Source: Cheiracanthium punctorium
Lineage: Eukaryota; Arthropoda; Arachnida; Araneae; Cheiracanthiidae
Length of the DNA: 64,000 bases
NCBI GenBank assembly: GCA_038373885.1
Contig: JAWZYV010011909.1
Span: forward strand, 1 to 64,000
Direction: 5' to 3'
Part shown: one piece after another, positions 23,331 through 33,269 of the stretch
How the letters are laid out: each line of letters begins with the position of its first letter
How positions within the stretch are numbered: the stretch's first letter is position 1
Position numbers and translations under genes: made by a program
Notes under the pieces: generated by a model
What the model saw: only the letters and a program-made list of their open reading frames with translations
Told to the model about the DNA's origin: nothing
Database searches by the model: none

Positions 23331-23995
23331 TGACTGCGTAAACAGAATGGCTAGCTTTTATATATTGAACTCCAGAGCAACGCAACTCGTCTCAAAAAGT
23401 TATGAACGTATGATATAAGTAAATCATTACCTTAAGTGCAGTACGAACGATAACGCATGAGTATTTTAATACATTAATGGATTTATTATTCGAATGATCT
23501 CTCACACATCCTTGTTAATGATTATAATTTGCTATTAAAATGTAGAGGAAATTACTTTTTTGGGTCAAACGAAAGTTTAGATATTTATTATATAAACCGA
23601 ATACAAAAATTGTTTCACTTATAAATTTCCCTTTTTGACTCAAATCTTAATTTTTACGCAATCCGTAAACAGAGTAGCTAGTTTTTATATATTGAACTCT
23701 CTTGGGCAACTCAACTCGTTTCAGAAAATTATAAACATGATACAAGTAAATCATTTCCTTCCTTGCAGTAAGGATTTGTTGATAACTTATGATTATTTTG
23801 TTACATTAATGGATTTATTATTCGAATGCTCTCGCACATCCTTGTTAATGATTATAATTTGCTATTAAAATGCAGCGGAAATGACTTTTTGGGTCTAAAG
23901 AAAGTTTAGATATTTATTATAAAAATCGAATAAAAAATTAATTTCACTTATTAGAAATTTCCCTTTTTGACTCTGATCTTAACTTTTGTGCAATA
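23331..23995. repeat. Direct tandem duplication, 327-bp period
   Basis: Copy 1 (23337-23663) and copy 2 (23664-about 23995) are clearly homologous throughout, e.g. TTTTATATATTGAACTC, TTAATGGATTTATTATTCGA, CACATCCTTGTTAATGATTA and CCCTTTTTGACTC occur in the same order in both. Differences are point changes and small indels, about one in eight bases by eye. Neither copy has a conserved frame: a 77-codon frame in copy 2 is interrupted in copy 1, which argues against coding. Confidence 0.85.
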
Positions 23996-24588
23996 ATTTT
24001 TCTGTCAAACTGTGTGCAATTTCTTCTTTAACAGTAATTCTGTCAAGGCCACTGTTCATTCTAATCTTTCCTGTAAAACGTAACCATAATTTATGCTAAT
24101 CCATATTAACGCATACAATGTAGTGCAAAACGCAATCTCTATTTTAATTTTCATTAACGCTTTACAATACGATGCATTATCTTGTTAATTTTCTCTTCTA
24201 AAATGCTTTTATCTGGGGGTGGAGGGGAGTAAGTATTTGAAGACATTGTTTTACTTTAAAATATCAAAAATAATTTTTTCTTAAGAAAAAACTTTAAATG
24301 TTTACTCAAGTTGACAAAAAACGCAAACAGAAAAATATAAATTTCATCATTTCTAATTTTTAAAAACATATTGCCATATATTAGAATTTAGAAGTGAAAT
24401 GCTTGAAGTCGTCATCAATTTCTGAAATACACGAAAGAAGTTGAAGAAATCATTAGTTGAAGAAATAACCGAATTTTCTTTATTAAAGTTATGAAAAAAA
24501 AATAAATACAAAAATATTTAAACTTTTTTTGGTAAGCAATAAGTACACTCTTCATTTAATAAATCCGTACGTTTATCAAGAGCAGAAA

Positions 24589-25240
24589 ATTTAAATTGAC
24601 ATTTTAAAGGGGTATACGAAATTATTATGCCATTTAAATTTTTCTCCAGTTCCAGTTTTCCTTAAGTCCAACTAATTTTTATCCCGGGACCAAGAACTGT
24701 TTATGTTTTCAGCCTGATATTTCTTCATTACTGGAAACGCCGTTTCCATAGCAACTAAAACTTTAATTTACCTGCACGGCGTGAAGGGCTCCATATCCTT
24801 GAAAATTGATTGAACTGGAGCAAAATTTAATCAGACGGGGAAAAAAAAAAGAAAATTACTAATTTATTTTTAACAACGTGAGATGGTACTTTTGTGAAAA
24901 TCTTAAAATAATTAGCTTTTTTTCGAATAATCTTACTTGCTGTGCGTTCGTTTAATTACGTACTTAAAAGGAATGGATTTGGTAACTGATCTTAAATTAT
25001 GTTTTTTCGTAAAAAGTTGAGGTCTCGGGGAGGGGGGGGGAAGTTTGAGCACAAAAATATTGCTCAGAAAAATAATCAGCAATTTTCAAAAATTATTTTT
25101 AAAACCGATGACCATAAAAGTTTAGAAAATTTGCTGTACAACTATGAAAGACCGAAAATACTTTCAGAAATTAATTTTGATCTAGTGAGAGATATTTGCA
25201 TGGTGTTTGTCAATAAGAACTTTTGTTTAAATGTTTGGTA
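24589..25240 (+). repeat. Segmental duplicate B1 with an X-box-like site
   Basis: B1 aligns with B2 (27951-28640) for roughly 650 bases: TTTAAATTGACATTTTAAA, the X-box region GGAAACGCCGTTTCCATAGC, TTGATTGAACTGGAGCAAAA, TTAATCAGACGGGG, GTGAGATGGTACTTTTG and GGATTTGGTAACTGATCTTA all have counterparts in order. The two are about 3.4 kb apart in the same orientation. Conservation is strongest around the X-box and the GAGCAAAATTTAATCAG block. The 80-codon frame at 24999-25241 is not kept open in B2, so noncoding is more likely. Confidence 0.7.
24742..24755. promoter_or_regulatory. RFX/X-box-like palindrome in B1
   Basis: GTTTCCATAGCAAC fits RYYNYYWWRRNRAC. The matching position in B2 holds GTTTCCATGGCGAC (28109-28122), which also fits, so the motif persists in both duplicates although flanking bases have changed. 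Confidence 0.35.
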
Positions 25241-25637
25241 GTTGATAAAATTTGCTTTGTGTGAAGGACTTTTTCTAAATACCGTTTAGCTTTAGAATAA
25301 TTCGGGTCGGGGAACTTGTATGTGAACCTCCAAAGTAAGTTACTCAAAAAAACTATCGAGAAATAAACAGTCGCGTTAAAATCGTAAATATTAACACGAT
25401 ACAGTTTCTTCTAAACTTTAGTAAAATAATGTCATTTTTGCTGTGACTTACTTATTTTTTTAAAATTTTGACTACTAAAATAATACATTAGTCACTGCTG
25501 TTAACTATAACCACAATATTTATTTAATAAAGTATCAGCATGTGAACAATCCTTTGTCTGTTATCTTATCATACATGCTTTAAAGTTGAATATACTTTTA
25601 TTTCCCTTAAAGGAAGATGGCCACATACACACTTTAG

Positions 25638-25663
25638 AAAAAAAAAAAAAAAAAAAAAAAAAA
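25638..25663. repeat. Poly(A) run of 26
   Basis: Twenty-six consecutive A followed by CGTTTGCTG and a run of T. It could be the tail of a retroposed sequence on the plus strand, but no body is recognisable upstream. Confidence 0.9.
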
Positions 25664-25808
25664 CGTTTGCTGTTTTTTTTTAAACACCCACCTTCGAGGA
25701 GGATATTCATTTATACTGTCCTAGATTTTGGGGTAATGGTAAGTGTTACATTTTACAGCAAGAAATCTGCGGATTTTTTTTCCATCCTTTCAGGTCACGA
25801 GGGATAAG

Positions 25809-26298
25809 TTAACCCTTTGAGGCGCAACCCTTTCCCAATACTGAAAAAAGGGCAGCCGTTGCTATCGCTCAACTTAACTACCAGCAAGTTGGCGGACGAT
25901 CGAAACGTCGTTTTGACGCTGCTGGCTGTGCCTGCGCACAGCCAGCTGTCGCCAAAAAAATGGTCTCTAGATCTGTGGCACGCGATGAACGTTTCGATCG
26001 TCCGCCATCTTGCTGGTAGTTCAGTCGAGGATCTCAACGGCTAACCTTTTTCCAGCATTGGACAATCTATCCAGCTGTTCTCGCATTCTTCCATTTTTCA
26101 GCACACGTCAGTGCTCTTAAAAGTAATCGTGACCATTGTTTTTGCGGGAAATGTCGTGCTAAATAGTAAAGGATTCTCGAGGAGGTGTCACCGGCAACTA
26201 TTGCTATAGAAATCAAATCTATTCTTCGTGGCTGGCAACAGTTAAAACGTCAGAGTTTGGTGTTGCCAGAGCGGGAACACTGCGCGTTAAAGGGTTAA
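25809..26298 (+). mobile_element. Palindromic TTAA element, copy 1 (piggyBac-like MITE)
   Basis: Bounded by TTAA on both sides, with ends TTAACCCTTTGAGGCGCAAC and, in reverse complement, TTAACCCTTTAACGCGCAGT. TTAA duplication and a CCCTTT start are typical of piggyBac-group elements. Just inside the left end (25834-26061) is a large imperfect palindrome centred near 25935, with GGCGGACGATCGAAACG on the left and CGTTTCGATCGTCCGCC on the right; its left arm has lost about 30 bases compared with copies 2-4. A non-palindromic 230 bases follows. No transposase frame. Confidence 0.82.
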
Positions 26299-26965
26299 AA
26301 GGACTTTTGGCTTATTTTCATTCTATATGGCTATATATATACTAGAAGTCAAAGACCGTTGTAGAGGCAATTAAACGGGCGCTAGAAAAAAGTCATTTGC
26401 CGAAAATATGTCTACACTCAAAATTTTCAAAAATAAATAACTTTATATTCAATTTTTATTATATACACAAATCGAATTTCATGCTCTTCTGGAAACGCGC
26501 AGAAACTTTTCGCATTCGAACGATTTCGTTTTGTGCACACAGGCCCTCCTATATCAATGCTTCATGCAGACTGTCATTTTAATGAAAAAATAATCAAACA
26601 ATGTGATTTTAAAAGAATTTGAATCTCAATTTTCTCTTCAAAGCCTGATATGAAAGAGGGATTCAGTATGACGTCGTTGTCACTTGAAACAGCTAATTTT
26701 GTCACGCAAATGATTCACTTTTTTGTCTCTCGGAAATAAATTGGAGTTGAAAAGAGCGAAAAATCTCTTTAAAATGAGAGAACAGGGGGATTTTTAGATT
26801 TTTAAAGTAGCGCAAATTGTTTTGTATGTTTTTATATGGATCGTAGAAACGATATAGATGTTATTTGCTTTTTGTGCTTTTTAATCTCTTTGAACTTTTT
26901 ATTCTTCTTAGCGTAATGGCGGTAAATGTTTTATCTTCGAGTGGTTGCCCGGTATTGTTAAAGGG

Positions 26966-26980
26966 TGAGTCAGTGAGTCA
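26966..26980 (+). promoter_or_regulatory. Two tandem AP-1-like sites
   Basis: TGAGTCA occurs at 26966-26972 and again at 26974-26980, a tandem 8-bp unit TGAGTCAG. TGAGTCA is the consensus bZIP AP-1 site. With no promoter or gene nearby this may be a short chance duplication. Confidence 0.2.
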
Positions 26981-27409
26981 GATCAGCGTAACTATGTAGT
27001 AGGATTGTATATTAAATTTGTCGCCTCAATAAAAACTGCACATAAGCGGCCAAATAATATCTGCACACAGGCAGCTGTGTTTCTAGCAGCGATCCTGCCT
27101 TCAATACATATCTAAAATTAATATAGAACTTTGTAAATCACCCACACATAAACAGTACAACACGCGCGTCTCGGATGGTACACAGAGTTTCATCCTTCTT
27201 CAGCTATAAAAAAATTTCAAACCAAACACCTAAATGAAAGGTAGACAATAAAAGTAAAAAAAGCCTGAAGTTTCCATCTAGAGGAAGGAAAAAAGAAAAA
27301 ACCAGAGTGAATAAGAGTTGTAAGAGGAAAATGGGTGGGGAAGAAATTAGCAAAAATAGGGTTATAATTTAAAAATATGAACTAAACGAAAATGCAGAAA
27401 CGTTATCTA

Positions 27410-27631
27410 TACTGAAAAAAAATGTTTTGCTAATTCAACAAAGTTTTGGCTGGCTCTATTTCGAAGAAATAATTTTGTTGAAACTAGAAGAGATTTGAAT
27501 CCCCGAAACTCTTGTTAATTCAGCGAAATATTTTGGCTTAGAACGATTTTTGTAAAATTAACAAAAATACTCGGCTGAAATAGCGCCTTTCAAATTTGGT
27601 TTAATTCAACAAAACATTTCTTTTTCGTGTA
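27410..27631. mobile_element. MITE with TA flanks (GAAAAAGAAATGTTTTG ends)
   Basis: The left end CTGAAAAAAAATGTTTTGCT and the reverse complement of the right end, CACGAAAAAGAAATGTTTTG, agree over about 25 bases, both flanked by TA. Internally, GGCTGGCTCTATTTCGAAG faces the reverse complement of TCGGCTGAAATAGCGCC, so much of the 222-bp element can fold. Size, TA target and no coding capacity fit a Tc1/mariner-type MITE. Confidence 0.6.
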
Positions 27632-27950
27632 CCTTAACTAGAAAACATCGAGTACAGTTAACAATAACTCCATTTTTTCTTTTACATTGAAAAATCTTTT
27701 TTAATAAGATATGGCATTTGATATGCATTCAAACTTCATGTCTTTTTTTTTAATCCCTGAACACCGTCCAAAAAAAAAAAAAAACTTTAAATGACAGTAA
27801 CCTCAAAGCTCTTAATAAACGTAAGCTATATACAGATCAGAAAGCAGAAATATGAATCCTATTAAAAACTAAACATAAAACGTATTTCGAAACCCAAATG
27901 TTCATTCCTTATCTATTGAAGCACGGATGCATTTCCAAAGATGCACGTCC

Positions 27951-28640
27951 AATTTAAATTGACAGTTTAAAAGGGAAAAAAAATATCGGTATTTTTATCT
28001 AATTTAAAATTTTTACATTTCTAGCACTACTCCACCGTTTTCTTTTCTTTTTATGCTGGAAGCTTTCCGTTTTCGGCCTCGTATTGCTCCATTACTACTA
28101 GAAACGTCGTTTCCATGGCGACCAAACTTTAATTTACCTTCCCGGTAGGAGGGCTTCATCCTTGAAATTGATTGAACAGGAGCAAAATTTAATCAGCCGG
28201 GAAAATAAAAAAAAAAATTGCATATACGTACATATATATGAACAGCGTGAGATGATACTTTGGGTAAAATCTCGAAATAATTAGGTTCTTTCATGTAATT
28301 TTACTTTTTTTTTAATGCATTCGTTTAATTACATATTTAAAATGTTTGGATTTGGAAAACTGATCTTAAAGTGTGCTTATTGTGGGAAGGTAAACCTCTT
28401 GCCTTAAAAAGAAGAAAAATGTTTTTTAATGAAAAGCATTTGCGAAAAATTTCTTCAACAGTTTTCGAAAATACTCGGCCATAAAACTGTTGAAGATTCA
28501 AAATACTTTCTTGTGCAAAATAAGTTTTCTTTCATATGAGATATTTTTATGACGGTTTACGTAACATAAGCTTATTTTACTTTTTTCTGCATAAGGTTTA
28601 GTTGCTGTATTAATCAAATTTGCACAGCGTGGGATATTTT
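27951..28640 (+). repeat. Segmental duplicate B2 with an X-box-like site
   Basis: Counterpart of B1, same orientation. Shared ordered blocks include TTTAAATTGACAGTTTAAAA, CTAGAAACGTCGTTTCCATG, ATTGATTGAACAGGAGCAAA, TTAATCAGCCGGG, GCGTGAGATGATACTTTG and GGATTTGGAAAACTGATCTT. Homology continues faintly past 28500 (AAAATACTTTC, GAGATATTT). The pair may be a local duplication of an unknown noncoding element or two members of a repeat family. Confidence 0.7.
28109..28122. promoter_or_regulatory. RFX/X-box-like palindrome in B2
   Basis: GTTTCCATGGCGAC fits the X-box consensus and sits at the position equivalent to 24742 in B1. Confidence 0.35.
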
Positions 28641-28929
28641 TTATATAACAGCTTTTTAAAGTTCGTAAACGAAAGTTTGAGATCTTTTGAAGCAAGAACT
28701 TAAATTGCTGTTTATAAAAGAGAGTCATAAATAAGCTTCGTCAGTAAAGTTTAAGAAAGTGCGTAGTATGTTAATTTAACATGATTAAGAATGATATCGC
28801 ACATTTAATTTGGAGTGTCATTCTCTAATGAATGGGTATTAAGTAGTGGCATCAAATTTTATTGAAAATGTTTAGAAATTTCATTTTAACCAAATGAATT
28901 GTCCAATTTAAGTCACTTATCATTTCTTC

Positions 28930-29090
28930 ATACTTTTCTGCATTTTTAATTGACAATGCACTAATAATATGCATGGACAATTGAGATATAAAAGTAAAAG
29001 AGGAATGTTGTGGGCATCAAATCTTAAATTTGTCTAGGGGCTGCATGGATAAACATGTGGCTCTGGTCCCCCCCCCCCCTCCTCTTTCTT
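28930..29090 (+). repeat. Dispersed repeat F1
   Basis: TTTTTAATTGACAATGCACT followed by AATAATATGCATGGA, then AAAAGTAAAAGAGGAATG, matches F2 near 58450-58520 (TTTTTAACTGACAACGCACT, AGTAGTATGCATGGA, AAAAGTGAAACGAGTATT). Both are followed within about 80 bases by a GTGGC word and a C/G run (12 C at 29068-29079). It is probably one end of an element whose GC-rich terminus is better kept in F2. Confidence 0.5.
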
Positions 29091-29540
29091 GAGCACGTCT
29101 TGGACATATTTCACTCTAACACACATCTGAATCTAGATGTCCGTAGATATAATTTTTTAATGGTTACCTTTTATCTTTTTAAGGATTCCAGCAAAGTATT
29201 TAACGTTGACATGAAAGTTAAATGAAACGTCATTCAATGATCACCATTATGCTTTTTTTTCCTTCCAGTTAGATGCGATTTCTTATTACGACTCTCTTAA
29301 TCTCAGAAAATAAACATTAATGAAAAAGTAGAAAATCGTCACCTTTGACAAGAGTGTCTGCTAGACTCTCATTTTCTGACCTTTCCCTGACATTTTGGTA
29401 ACCTTTTGCGAACTTTTTTGCCCTGCAACCCAGGATGAAAGATACAAATCCGTGTCTGATATTTCGGCGATTATTCTGCAATTGAACACATATTTTGTGA
29501 TTTTTTTCAAAACTTTTTGGCGATTTCAGTGACTCTACAG

Positions 29541-30255
29541 CAGTGTTTTCGAACGGTGTGCAAGTGGACATCTTGGGGGAGGGAGTCTGACATTTTTTAA
29601 AGGGTCTAGTGTTCTAGGAGTCTAATGGGGGTCGATGATAAATTGTCCTCTTTAATTTTTAAGGAATATAAAATATAGCTGATAACAACTGTTTTACTAC
29701 ATATAAATATAATAGATTTTCATTTGCCGTATAATTCACTTATCTAAAAATGAGGCTGGTCAGCAATTTCTGCTGGAAGTTGTACAATATAGCCAGCGAC
29801 ATGCTGGCAAAATATCAGCAATACGTTTTTAGGCCTTCAATTTTTAACATTGGTGTGATCAAGAAGTTTTATTAATAAATCGGTCAACAACTTAGTACTT
29901 AATATTTTTTTCCATCTCAAACCATTTTTAAGATAACAAAGCTAACTCCAAACTTAGCCAACCTTGAGGCGCTGTGTGCGTTTTTTCTCCCGTAGTGTAT
30001 GGCAACGTTACTATTTCATTTATGACTATAGCTCTTTCCATTCAGACATTATTGGCGTGACAATGGACTGCAGCGAGCACTGTAAATGTTACATTTAATT
30101 CTGAAAAATTGAAAGTGGCTTAGTAAATGGAGTGTTTTTATTATTGAACTATCCTTCAAAGGTGTTTTTTTTAAAGTATTAAAATTAGGGGGGGGGGGTC
30201 TATAGAAAAAAATCTTTCAAGGATGTCTAAGTAGTAAAAAGTTTGGGAAACCTTG
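29541..30255. mobile_element. hAT-like non-autonomous element, 715 bp
   Basis: The left end CAGTGTTTTCGAACGGTGTG and the right end, in reverse complement CAAGGTTTCCCAAACTTTTT, resemble the CAGTGGTTCCCAACC-type termini of hAT elements. CTCTACAG (29533-29540) and CTCTAAAA (30256-30263) flank it, a 6/8 match fitting an aged 8-bp target duplication. The interior is AT-rich with a GGGGGGGGG run near 30189 and no transposase frame. Confidence 0.6.
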
Positions 30256-30265
30256 CTCTAAAAGA

Positions 30266-30290
30266 TTTTTATTATTATTATTATTATTCA
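30266..30290. repeat. (ATT)n microsatellite
   Basis: About seven ATT units directly after the hAT-like element. A similar short ATT run lies at 6217-6234. Confidence 0.85.
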
Positions 30291-32185
30291 TACCAAGATC
30301 AGGAATCTGGGGAATTGGCATTATATAACCAAATGTGACTTCGATAAACCAAATGTTACATAATTACCCTTTAAGCTATAAAGTCATTACAACTTTAAAA
30401 TGTATTAATGATTTAAGCAGTTACCGCTAGTAAATATTTCTAACCGATATCATCTTCATTTCCCATAATTCATCGCAAAAATTATCTCGACATCTCATAA
30501 AATCCTGCTTAAAAATAAAATTATTTAAATGAAGATGATAAAATTATTTTTCCATCATAAACCTAATTGGATTTCTGATGTATAAATCAATTCTCCTATC
30601 GTGTCGTTGCCACAACCACATACCTAATTTATTACCGTTCAAGAATTTATTCCGACAAATAACCTCTAAAATTAAAATTCACTCTCATTCGAATTTCAAA
30701 ATAGTTTTGTCCACATTTTTATTATCTTAACGACATTTCGATAAAATTGTAACGACCTGCAAATTAAAATGAAGCGAGCTTTTAAAAGTATAAATCAATA
30801 GTTTAAGATTTCAGAAAAATGGTTAATTGCCGGGGAAATTTCGATTTTGGAACGTTGTCACTGATATAACTTCGTTTCACTGGGTAATTTTAAAATAATC
30901 AGTTAACAAAATTAATTCCTTTTATGATTGTTTTACTACCTTTCCTCGCGTAAAAATAACCCTGGCCGAGCAATTTGGGAGTTTAAAGCAATTAAAACTT
31001 ACGATACTCTTGCCATCGTTTAATTCTAATTAGTCGAAAACAAAAGAACTATAAAGTATCCTTTGAAACGGTAAGATAGCGTCATTAGAAAATGAATGCT
31101 TTGAAATTACTGAATTCTTTTTAAAAATATTTGGTTTATTCAGTTTGGGAAGATTAAATTTTAAGAATTGTAGTATTCATCATGTGCTTTTACAAATTCT
31201 TCAATTAATAAACCACGTACATTACTAGAGCTACAAGAAATCAAAATCAAAAAACCATGAATTTGTCCATTTCTGCTTTTGAAAAAGAACATTTTTTACG
31301 ATGCACTATACCTCCGATCGTAAGTGCTTACTACGTTCCAAATAACGCACAGAAAAACAAAAAGTATCGTTTTAATTCAGTATATGCTCTCAGTTATTCT
31401 GTTGTAAATTTATTTTAGAGGGAGCGACTTAGATAAATTACAGAACAAGTTTTGCATACTAATTAGAAATCAGGATGTAGTACACACAACGACGTAACAA
31501 TGGAGATTCCCCTTCTGTAACCCTAATTTATAGTAAAAACCCCCGTTTTCTGTAGTTACGTCATGCATACAGAACGGAATTTTCAACTTGCGTCTTTGCG
31601 ACGAAATGTTGAACCCGAGGATGGTTTTAAACAGTGACGACCGCTTCGTTCGTATTACGTACATGCAGCTTTCAAAAATTGTTGGGAAGTCTAAAAAAAC
31701 TTTAGTCTTGTTCTTTTCAAGTGCTCAAAAGATCGATAGATGCCACTATTTTTGAGTTTATCACCAGCTAAAATGATTGCTCAATGGCAGTGTAGGGGCA
31801 AATGCTATTATTCGGAATAACTAACGATGTCTTCAATCTAAGACTATGGAATTAACAACTGATCAATTATTAATTGCGAATTTTACAATCAAAGATTAAT
31901 AACTGGAAATCTTTCGTTTACAATTAAAGATTAATTAATTCTTAGTCAAAAATTTGATTAAACAATTGACAGTTAAAAGTAGTTTTACCAAATTAATTGC
32001 TTTATCCAAATTAATTTTATGATTAACAATTCATTAGTTGTTGATTCTAAGGTCACAACCAACTTTTCATTAATTGTAAAAATTTTGCGATGAAGAACCG
32101 CAGTATCATTAATTGTAAATTTCACATTTACAACTGATAAGTCATTTGTTGGACTGATTAATCAAACTCGTTTTTCTCTGACGTT
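30290..32185. other. No gene seen; AT-rich with recurring ATTAATTGTAAA words
   Basis: No coding or RNA signal. From about 31855 to 32150 words of the type CAATTATTAATTG, ATTAATTGTAAA and ATTAACAATTCATTAGTTG recur in both orientations, giving a diffuse low-complexity patch rather than a clean tandem repeat. Confidence 0.5.
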
Positions 32186-32189
32186 TCCT

Positions 32190-32420
32190 TTATATTATGA
32201 CACCATACATTGAGGCCAATCAATGACCTAGTAGATAAGACACTGCGCAGAAGTAGAAGTATAGAGATCCAGCATTCTGGTGTATCGCTCGGCTGCCAAT
32301 CTAACGGCCTGGAGTTGGGGTAAGTTTTCTGTGAATATAACATGAATACGCGTTAGAACCCCTTAAAAAGTCTTTCTCCCAAGGCATCCACCTTATACAG
32401 AACCTTTGTGTAGCTTATCT
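32190..32420 (+). mobile_element. Decayed tRNA-derived SINE
   Basis: A tRNA-like head (GACCTAGTAGATAAGACACT, with a worn B-box position AGAGATCCAGCATTC) is followed by a body homologous to the SINE at 42395: CTAACGGCCTGGAGTT / CTAACCGTACGGAGTT, TTTTCTGTG / TTTTCCGTG, and CGTTAGAACCCCTTAAAAAG / GGTTAGGACCCCTTATAAAG, then CCCAAGGCATCCACC. Two independent copies of the same body support the SINE call. No A-rich tail remains. Confidence 0.6.
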
Positions 32421-32559
32421 TAACGAATACGACAACCATTCGCCGAACTCTTCTGAGACACATTTTATTTTTATTTAAAAAATCTTTAAAAACACTAATT
32501 ACTGTTAAATTCATACAAGATTTTCTTTTCTTTATCTTAATTGTGCACTTGTTCCCTTC

Positions 32560-32960
32560 AACATCACCCTTCCCTTACACATCATGATTAATCAGGAACT
32601 CTCACAACTGTCACTGTTACTTCGCAGTAATCATTAGCGCACGTTTCCTGGACTGTAATTAACATCACTTATCTCTCGCGTTTTTCTTATTTCTTCCTAC
32701 CTCTATCGGAACAGGTGCCTCGAAACGTAGATCGGTCCAATAAATCTCGATAAAATTGTTGCCCGCACGCAAAAATAAAACTGCACTCGCATCCCCCCAG
32801 CTAACTTTTACTGCAGCGTGCCGTGATTTAACTCCGCTACGTGAGTTAATCATGTAACGGAGATTAAATCCGAGCCAACGATTTTAATCTCTCGTTAAAA
32901 TGTCATAAGTGACGTTCGTGAGATCGTTCGTGGGCGGAAAGTTTGGGGGATCATGGTGGT
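32560..32960. other. GC-balanced unique segment with a stem-loop
   Basis: Composition is markedly less AT-rich than the flanks. At about 32826-32871 GATTTAACTCCGCTAC pairs with GTAACGGAGATTAAATC around a 13-base loop (one bulge, one mismatch). The small open frame here (32665-32853, minus) has no recognisable domain. It could be a regulatory or conserved noncoding element; I cannot place it in any family. Confidence 0.35.
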
Positions 32961-33141
32961 ATTAATGGCGATTTTTGATCCAGGAGGTTTTATTTTTAGG
33001 TAAAGAAATTTCAAAAAGAAGAATGCCGATGTGAAAGTAACGATACATTTTTAATGGATGTTCCCTTTTGTGAGAAACGTTCAAAATGTTGTAAATGGCG
33101 AAATTATTAGAGATGTTGGCGTAAATTTTCATTTAACATTT

Positions 33142-33266
33142 GTGGGGGGGGGGGATTGTTTCCTATTTAGGAAAATATTTTGATCTAGATGATATCTGAA
33201 TTTTCTTGAATTTTTTGGGGGGCAATTACCCCCCTAGTTCCCCCTAGTAAGTTACACCTATAATTA
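33142..33266. repeat. GC-run repeat fragment (possible hAT-like remnant)
   Basis: A ten-base G run (33145-33154), then GGGGGGCAATTACCCCCCTA and CCCCCTAGTAAGTTACACC. The G/C-run pairs and the loosely GTTACACC-type end recall worn CGTAGCCAG-family MITEs. There is no target duplication or clear terminus. Confidence 0.3.
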
Positions 33267-33269
33267 GGG

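Noticed and set aside
25638..25700. Processed pseudogene tail (A26 run)
   Set aside because: No coding or transcript-like body upstream and no flanking target duplication; treated as a simple repeat.
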